From the NCBI RefSeq assembly GCF_007971385.1, contig NZ_CP042434.1, positions 1,364,001 to 1,428,000 of the forward strand: a DNA stretch of 64,000 bases, given 5' to 3'. The translations under genes and the position numbers were made by a program. The notes beneath the pieces are model-generated. The model had not been told where the DNA came from. It was given only the letters and a program-made list of their open reading frames with translations, and did no database searches. Origin of the DNA: Arachidicoccus ginsenosidivorans (lineage in GTDB: Bacteria; Bacteroidota; Bacteroidia; Chitinophagales; Chitinophagaceae). Position 1 is the stretch's first letter; each line of letters opens with the position of its first letter. This document shows positions 59,530 to 64,000 of the stretch, one piece after another.

Positions 59530-60288
59530 GTCTGGATCTAAAACAGAAAATTGTACAAATCGGTCATTTTGATTTCTCAACAGCTCTTTGGGCAAATGTC
59601 CGGATAATCTTTTCACTTCTTTAATAAAATGAGATTGATCGGCATAATCTGCCTCGGGGTATAGGTTGCCTTTTTTGATATGGGGGAATGCAGATCTGAA
59701 TCTTAAAAGTAAAAGATAGGTTTTTAGCGGGATACCAAAGGTTTGCATCCAATAACGATTTAATGCTCTGGCGGTAATAAAACAGTTTTTTTCAATGCTA
59801 CGAACAGTGGTATTGCCATTTGACTTGAGTAAATAGGCCTGCATACGTAGTTTTCTATCATCTGGCGCTTTGGGCAATAATGCAATAATGATCTCGGAGA
59901 CTTTTTTGCAAAAAAGGTCAAAATCTTTAAGCCACGATGCACGAGCGCCCCAAAAATCGGTTTTTAGCTCAATGGCTTCATTTACGAATGCGGCCACGGA
60001 TTTTTGAACAATGTATTCCATGGCCAGCGGATTGAAACTAATACCAAAAGTAATGAGGCCAGGTTCAAGCATTTGCTGGTCGGGCATTGTTGCAAGTCCG
60101 ACTAGTACCACCTGAAAAGGGGCTGTATCGGACGAAGAAAAGAGTATATCAATCTTACCATCTGGCAATAAGATCACTTCTTTGGCTGTTTTGCCAGTAT
60201 GCTTTAAACACCAAAATCTGTCCACATACAGGCTAATCTCTTCAGGTGGAGATTGATATTGGTACGCTATTTCTGGTGACTTTGCCAT
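59527..60288 (-). CDS. AraC-family regulator next to Tet(X)-like gene
   Basis: 253 residues. The N-terminal domain (YQYQSPPEEISLYVDRFWCL, then EVILLPDGKIDILFSS and VLVGLATMPDQQ) resembles the DUF6597-type sensor found in small AraC regulators. The C-terminal HTH reads RSIEKNCFITARALNRYWMQ followed by YADQSHFIKEVKRLSGHLPK, with the usual tail. It ends 34 bp before the Tet(X)-like gene and is the probable regulator of it. Confidence 0.87.
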   Translation of the reverse strand: MAKSPEIAYQYQSPPEEISLYVDRFWCLKHTGKTAKEVILLPDGKIDILFSSSDTAPFQVVLVGLATMPDQQMLEPGLITFGISFNPLAMEYIVQKSVAAFVNEAIELKTDFWGARASWLKDFDLFCKKVSEIIIALLPKAPDDRKLRMQAYLLKSNGNTTVRSIEKNCFITARALNRYWMQTFGIPLKTYLLLLRFRSAFPHIKKGNLYPEADYADQSHFIKEVKRLSGHLPKELLRNQNDRFVQFSVLDPD

Positions 60289-60391
60289 TTATTTATCTTT
60301 AATGTTCCCTCGGTGGTTTTGATGGGTGCAAAGAGCAGCGTTGTATGCTGCGTCTATCACAGCTTCTCACCTTTTTATGACACTGATTTAA

Positions 60392-62584
60392 TTATCCAAA
60401 TCTATTTTGCAGTTCTTCTAACTGCTTTTGGTCAAGCTCCCACTGTTTATGAAGCCTTTTAAAACTTTTTGAGGTTTTCGTTATTCTAAGGGTTTGCGGA
60501 GACCCTCGCCGGATGGTTTCCCATTTAATATCGAGATCTGCCCGGTCTAATGCGTGTTCGACCTCTCTTCTATTGGCCTGGAGGGCTTTATAGTCAAAAA
60601 TTTGCTGATCAGGATCGCTAAAAAATCCAGCTAGTAATTTATGCACTTTACCGTGTAATGCACCTTCAGGCAGTGGCCTGATCCAGTTTTCTGGAGCCTT
60701 AGGTTCCTTTAAAGCCTTTAAATAAGTAATCAACCTTTTAGCCAGTTTTTTAGGGAACGCATCTTTTAGCTGTGCACTGATTAAACTAGAGAAAACAACC
60801 GTATTTCTATAGGGTGCCAGGGTAAAATCCTCCAGTTGTTCCAGGGTTTTGTCCTGCCAAGCTTTTGACAGTTTAAAATGCCCTGGTAGCCCCATAACCA
60901 TTTGTAATGTGTGCTCATTTAGAGGCGATTTGTCCTTTTTGGCATTTCCCATGGTTTTTATCAAATTTTCCGGCAATCCTTCTAATTGCTGGGCAACTAG
61001 TTCAGACAGTACATTTGCAGTGTCCAGCTCAATTAATAGTTCGATCCATTTCTCCAGTAATTTCTTATCTGAGCGCTCCCCTATGCTTATGAGCAGCTTC
61101 TGGCTCGGGCCGTTGCCTAAAAACTGAAATAGTTCTATCAGGTTTTTTGTATCAATTTTTAAAAAATAGCTAGCCCATAACTCCGGCTGCAATGCATCAA
61201 AAAAGTTTTTATTTTTCTGGGCGATAACCCACTCAATCAATTTATTGTAATTCTCTGGATCTGATTTTCGGCCTGTCTGTTTGAATCCTTCCATTAATTG
61301 CGTATCAATGGCCGCTTTTTCTTCACTTGTCGCCTTATCTGGATTTTGTAAAAAATAATCCATCCAGGCTAATAACGTATTTGAATCTTGCGCTGTTAAT
61401 TTGTCGGCATTTGTCTGGTGGGACCACAAGACAATGGCACCATAATGATACCAATGTTCTAAATCGGGGCCATAATTACCCATATAGCCAGAAAATTCTT
61501 TAACAATGGGATCGCCGTCATTGATGGGAAAGGAGGTAATTAACGCCTCTTGATCAATCTCTAGTCGGTATAATGAGGGGCAGTCGCCAGCAGCCCAATG
61601 CTCTATGTACAGGCTTTCATCATATACTTCTTCCATTACAGCCTCTTCATCCCCCTCATCATAGAACTCATAATAACCTCCGCCTTCTGGTGCCCCCATA
61701 ATATAAGAAGTGACCAGGCACAATTTTGCATAATAACCAGCCTGGCTCGCTGCCTTTAAAATGACATCCGCCTTAGGTCGGTCATTTAGTTTTAGGGTTT
61801 CATAAGAAAAATTCTCTGGTGTATACTGATGGCCTAGCAGAATAATTTGAGGTTCGAGCCTGTCTTTTTTGTGCGCCGCCTCCAGCAATTTCATTAACTC
61901 CAAGGAGAGCTGGTCTGTTTTTCGAGGGGCTATTTTTGCTCCCGCTTTCTGGATCAGATTATAAGCCAGGCATACCCTAAATCCACTTGTTATGGGCTTT
62001 ACTTCATGTTCACAGTCTGCATAAAAAGCAGCATATTGCAAATTCTCGAGTTCATCTGAGGCCGCAAAATCCACCACTTTACTTTCTCCGCCAAAGGACA
62101 CGACTAATTCTCCGCCTGTAAATCTGGAAGGCAGGTTAATAATTAAAGATCCGAACATGCCTTTTTCCTTTTCGGAGTCTCTATGGGGCAAAAAGAAATC
62201 TCCCTTATTATAAATCAATAATTTATACAGAGAGGCCTCCACTTTATAGCCAATAATTCCCAGTTGTTTCTGGACTTCTTCTAAAATTTTGGCTAGCTGG
62301 CCTTTCCAACTTTTCCCTAGAAATTTAATCTGACTGGCATCTATTTCCCAGGTGCGCCTGACCTGATCATCATATACAGTGTCATGGCCTTTCCCAAAGG
62401 GTGCTTTTTGGGCAATTTCCATCAAGGCTTTTGTCTGAACCGCATTTACCGGGAACGCTAGCTCTCCAAATCCTTCAATCTCTATTCCTGGCGATTTTAA
62501 GGGTTGGTGGCCATTTGTAACAAAACTGCCGGCACCTTTTAATCCACTTAATAAATCAACTATTTTCTCTTTACCCTTGTCCAT
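60392..62584 (-). CDS. Large 2OG-Fe(II) oxygenase-domain protein
   Basis: 730 residues from the ATG at 62584; an alternative ATG at 62626 adds 14 basic residues. The N-terminal third holds a prolyl-4-hydroxylase-like double-stranded beta-helix: FLPHRDSEKEKGMFGSLIIN (His134-x-Asp136), then FTGGELVVSFGG, YAAFYADCEHEVKPI (His193) and SGFRVCLAYNL (Arg203), the complete Fe(II)/2-oxoglutarate triad plus Arg. The C-terminal ~450 residues are helical, leucine-rich and acidic, without a domain I recognise. Such long proteins occur across bacteria and fungi with unknown substrates. It is transcribed alone. Catalytic competence is likely; substrate unknown. Confidence 0.8.
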   Translation of the reverse strand: MDKGKEKIVDLLSGLKGAGSFVTNGHQPLKSPGIEIEGFGELAFPVNAVQTKALMEIAQKAPFGKGHDTVYDDQVRRTWEIDASQIKFLGKSWKGQLAKILEEVQKQLGIIGYKVEASLYKLLIYNKGDFFLPHRDSEKEKGMFGSLIINLPSRFTGGELVVSFGGESKVVDFAASDELENLQYAAFYADCEHEVKPITSGFRVCLAYNLIQKAGAKIAPRKTDQLSLELMKLLEAAHKKDRLEPQIILLGHQYTPENFSYETLKLNDRPKADVILKAASQAGYYAKLCLVTSYIMGAPEGGGYYEFYDEGDEEAVMEEVYDESLYIEHWAAGDCPSLYRLEIDQEALITSFPINDGDPIVKEFSGYMGNYGPDLEHWYHYGAIVLWSHQTNADKLTAQDSNTLLAWMDYFLQNPDKATSEEKAAIDTQLMEGFKQTGRKSDPENYNKLIEWVIAQKNKNFFDALQPELWASYFLKIDTKNLIELFQFLGNGPSQKLLISIGERSDKKLLEKWIELLIELDTANVLSELVAQQLEGLPENLIKTMGNAKKDKSPLNEHTLQMVMGLPGHFKLSKAWQDKTLEQLEDFTLAPYRNTVVFSSLISAQLKDAFPKKLAKRLITYLKALKEPKAPENWIRPLPEGALHGKVHKLLAGFFSDPDQQIFDYKALQANRREVEHALDRADLDIKWETIRRGSPQTLRITKTSKSFKRLHKQWELDQKQLEELQNRFG

Positions 62585-62630
62585 CTTGTATTGTTTTCTT
62601 CGCCGAAAATAAACAATACTGGTCATAGAA

Positions 62631-62663
62631 AAAAGCGGTGTGTTTTGACAACACGCCGCTTTT
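62631..62663 (-). terminator. Terminator downstream of fabG-type gene
   Basis: AAAAGCGGTGTGTT (62631-62644) pairs with AACACGCCGCTTTT (62650-62663) around a 5-nt loop. A-rich on the left gives T on the minus strand. It lies ~180 bp after the fabG stop and just before the 2OG oxygenase gene. Confidence 0.8.
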
Positions 62664-62841
62664 GCAAAGGATCTTTTATTAAGAATGCATCCAAAATTAT
62701 ATAAATCCCTAAAAAAATTACAATCGGAGTCCTACTTGTCAATAAAATAAGTAATGGTTTAATAAATATATGTTTAATCCTTACTACGAATAAGTTAGCC
62801 TAAGGACCTTCATAATGGCACTCAATTATTGCTCAACCTCC

Positions 62842-63597
62842 TTATTTGCCGATGCCGCCATCTAAACATATCACCTGACCTGTCATATAGGCACTTTCAT
62901 CGCTGGCTAAGTATACTGCCAGGCTAGCCACGTCGCCGGGTTGTCCATAGCGGCCTAAGGATATATTTTTTAAAAATCCGGTTGAAATATCTGCGTCTAT
63001 TAAATGCTGGGTCATCCCTGTTTGTATAAAGCCCGGGGCGATTGCATTACAGCGAACATTTTTACTGCCAATTTCTTTGGCGACAGATTTAGTAAAACCA
63101 ATAATGCCGGCTTTGGCTGCCGCGTAACTACTCTGCCAGGAATTACCATGGAGACCAACAATGGAACTCATATTAATGATGCTTCCTGATTTTGCCTTAC
63201 ACATAAAGCGGGATACCAATTTGGTCATATTAAAAACACTGTATAGGTTATTTACAATCAGCTCATCCCAAGCTTCTGGTGTTGTACGTGACAGTGTATT
63301 GTCTTTGGTTATGCCTGCGTTATTCACGCATATATCTATTCGGCCATATTTATTAAAAACGTCATTTACAAGCATTTCGCAGGCAGAAAATTGAGACGCG
63401 TCCACCTGAAAGGCCTGAATCTTGCTTTTTCGCCCTTTAAATTCACCTAGAATTTCGTCTAATTCGCTTTTGGTGTACTCTTTTTTATAGGTAATGATTA
63501 CCTGGGCGCCTTCCCTTAAGAAAGCCCTGGCAATGGCCAGGCCTATACCCCTTGTTCCACCAGTTATAATAGCTACTTTACCTTTTAAGCGTGACAT
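62842..63597 (-). CDS. fabG: 3-oxoacyl-ACP reductase (SDR, FabG-type)
   Basis: 251 residues. NADPH-dependent reductase of beta-ketoacyl-ACP. TGGTRGIG cofactor loop at 12-19, NNAG at 92-95, catalytic Ser144/145 (NMSSIVG), Tyr158 and Lys162 (YAAAKAG), and the closing GQVICLDGG. It starts 3 bp after the stop of an acyl-carrier-protein gene, so both are co-transcribed and probably belong to a specialised fatty acid/polyketide cluster extending beyond the right edge, rather than the housekeeping fab operon. Confidence 0.92.
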   Translation of the reverse strand: MSRLKGKVAIITGGTRGIGLAIARAFLREGAQVIITYKKEYTKSELDEILGEFKGRKSKIQAFQVDASQFSACEMLVNDVFNKYGRIDICVNNAGITKDNTLSRTTPEAWDELIVNNLYSVFNMTKLVSRFMCKAKSGSIINMSSIVGLHGNSWQSSYAAAKAGIIGFTKSVAKEIGSKNVRCNAIAPGFIQTGMTQHLIDADISTGFLKNISLGRYGQPGDVASLAVYLASDESAYMTGQVICLDGGIGK

Positions 63598-63600
63598 AGT

Positions 63601-64000
63601 CTATTTCTTTTTAGCCCCTTTAATCTTTTTCTCAATGGCACAATATAAATCCTCAAATGATTTTAAATCATAGATTTCGTCGTCTTCAATGGTGATATTA
63701 AAGGCTTGTTCTACATCAACGATGATTTCCACAAAATCCACTGAATCTATATTGAGTTCATCAATAAAGCTCTTGGTAGTATCGCTTTCAATATTATCCA
63801 ATAACTCAGGGTATTCCGTATAACTCGCTACGATCTTTTTTAATTCATCGGTGATTTTTTTGTCAAATTTAATCGCCTTTTTGATGGTTTGCTTGGCCGA
63901 AGTCTTCTTTTTAGGACTGCTCTTTGCCGAACTGGAAACACTCGGTTTTGGCGCTGCTTTTTTGCTTTTAGCGGTAGAATCTTCCGACTTTTTCTTTTCA
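63601..64000 (-). CDS. Acyl carrier protein domain with Lys/Ala/Ser/Pro-rich N-terminal part (partial)
   Basis: Open to the right edge of the window with no start codon needed: the frame reads back through K/S/A/P-rich sequence (KAAPKPSVSSSAKSSPKKKT) into the boundary. The C-terminal ~85 residues are an ACP: YPELLDNIESDTTKSFIDEL, then NIDSVDFVEIIVDVEQAFNI with the phosphopantetheine Ser in DSVD, and ITIEDDEIYDLKSFEDLYCA. A low-complexity basic linker before an ACP suggests either a linker to a larger upstream enzyme (ketosynthase or similar) or a long unstructured tail. It is followed immediately by the FabG gene. Confidence 0.85.
   Translation of the reverse strand, partial: EKKKSEDSTAKSKKAAPKPSVSSSAKSSPKKKTSAKQTIKKAIKFDKKITDELKKIVASYTEYPELLDNIESDTTKSFIDELNIDSVDFVEIIVDVEQAFNITIEDDEIYDLKSFEDLYCAIEKKIKGAKKK

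Noticed and set aside
1..64000. Phase variation or programmed frameshifting as the cause of the many broken genes
   Set aside because: The runs are short (4-7 bases), spread over unrelated enzyme families including cytoplasmic metabolic genes, and always need exactly one extra base; consensus error is simpler.
1..64000. tRNA, rRNA, CRISPR arrays or intact insertion sequences
   Set aside because: I looked through the intergenic regions on both strands and saw no cloverleaf-like sequence, regularly spaced repeats or intact transposase.

Overview
The window looks like chromosome of a plant- or soil-associated Bacteroidota, most like Chitinophagaceae or a related family. The evidence is a SusC/SusD pair, a protein with a type IX secretion (T9SS) C-terminal sorting domain, two giant periplasmic-propeller histidine kinases, a Nudix-type AraR, moderate-to-low GC, weak Shine-Dalgarno sites, and repeated TAnnTTTG promoter -7 boxes upstream of genes. 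The genus cannot be fixed from sequence reading alone.

Layout. (1) 1-26520 is the most interesting part. It holds ribulokinase (minus, cut by the left edge), an AraC regulator, then a plus-strand run: DapA-family deaminase, alpha-ketoglutarate semialdehyde dehydrogenase, 4-hydroxyproline epimerase, GH127 (DUF1680) beta-L-arabinofuranosidase, DadA-like FAD oxidase and M24 Xaa-Pro peptidase. After a small scar (integrase and yhcG remnants, 11.7-13.2 kb) come a secreted HExxH peptidase, a second GH127, a secreted M1 aminopeptidase, SusC, SusD, then aldose 1-epimerase (minus) and a Nudix AraR-type regulator. Together these would strip L-arabinose from hydroxyproline-rich plant glycoproteins (extensins), cut the peptide, carry trans-4-hydroxyproline to alpha-ketoglutarate and phosphorylate ribulose from arabinose. 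(2) 26.5-33.4 kb holds small lipoproteins, Ogt, two DUF2059 proteins and an Rrf2/NAD(P)-reductase pair. (3) 33.6-37.5 kb is a minus-strand satellite of AraC regulator, GH43-like and DUF2264 enzymes. (4) 38-40.6 kb has a hydroxamate-siderophore acetyltransferase and N-hydroxylase without a synthetase. (5) 40.6-43.1 kb is an arsenic operon (arsR, arsC, DUF6428, acr3). (6) 43.7-48 kb encodes a ~1427-residue T9SS-exported repeat protein. (7) 48.4-58.3 kb has a NarL-type response regulator and two paralogous propeller histidine kinases enclosing two Gfo/Idh/MocA oxidoreductases. (8) 58.3-64 kb holds a Tet(X)-like monooxygenase, an AraC regulator, a large 2OG-Fe(II) oxygenase, and a FabG/acyl-carrier-protein pair running off the right edge.

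Data quality matters here. At least fourteen otherwise intact genes are broken by a single missing base inside a homopolymer (mostly G/C runs read as 5 instead of 6). Restoring one base per break gives lengths divisible by three and restores conserved motifs, so I treat these as probable consensus errors and annotate them as full-length CDS. The yhcG/integrase scar is different: it carries an in-frame stop and an extra base, and looks truly decayed. No tRNA, rRNA, CRISPR array or intact insertion sequence was seen.
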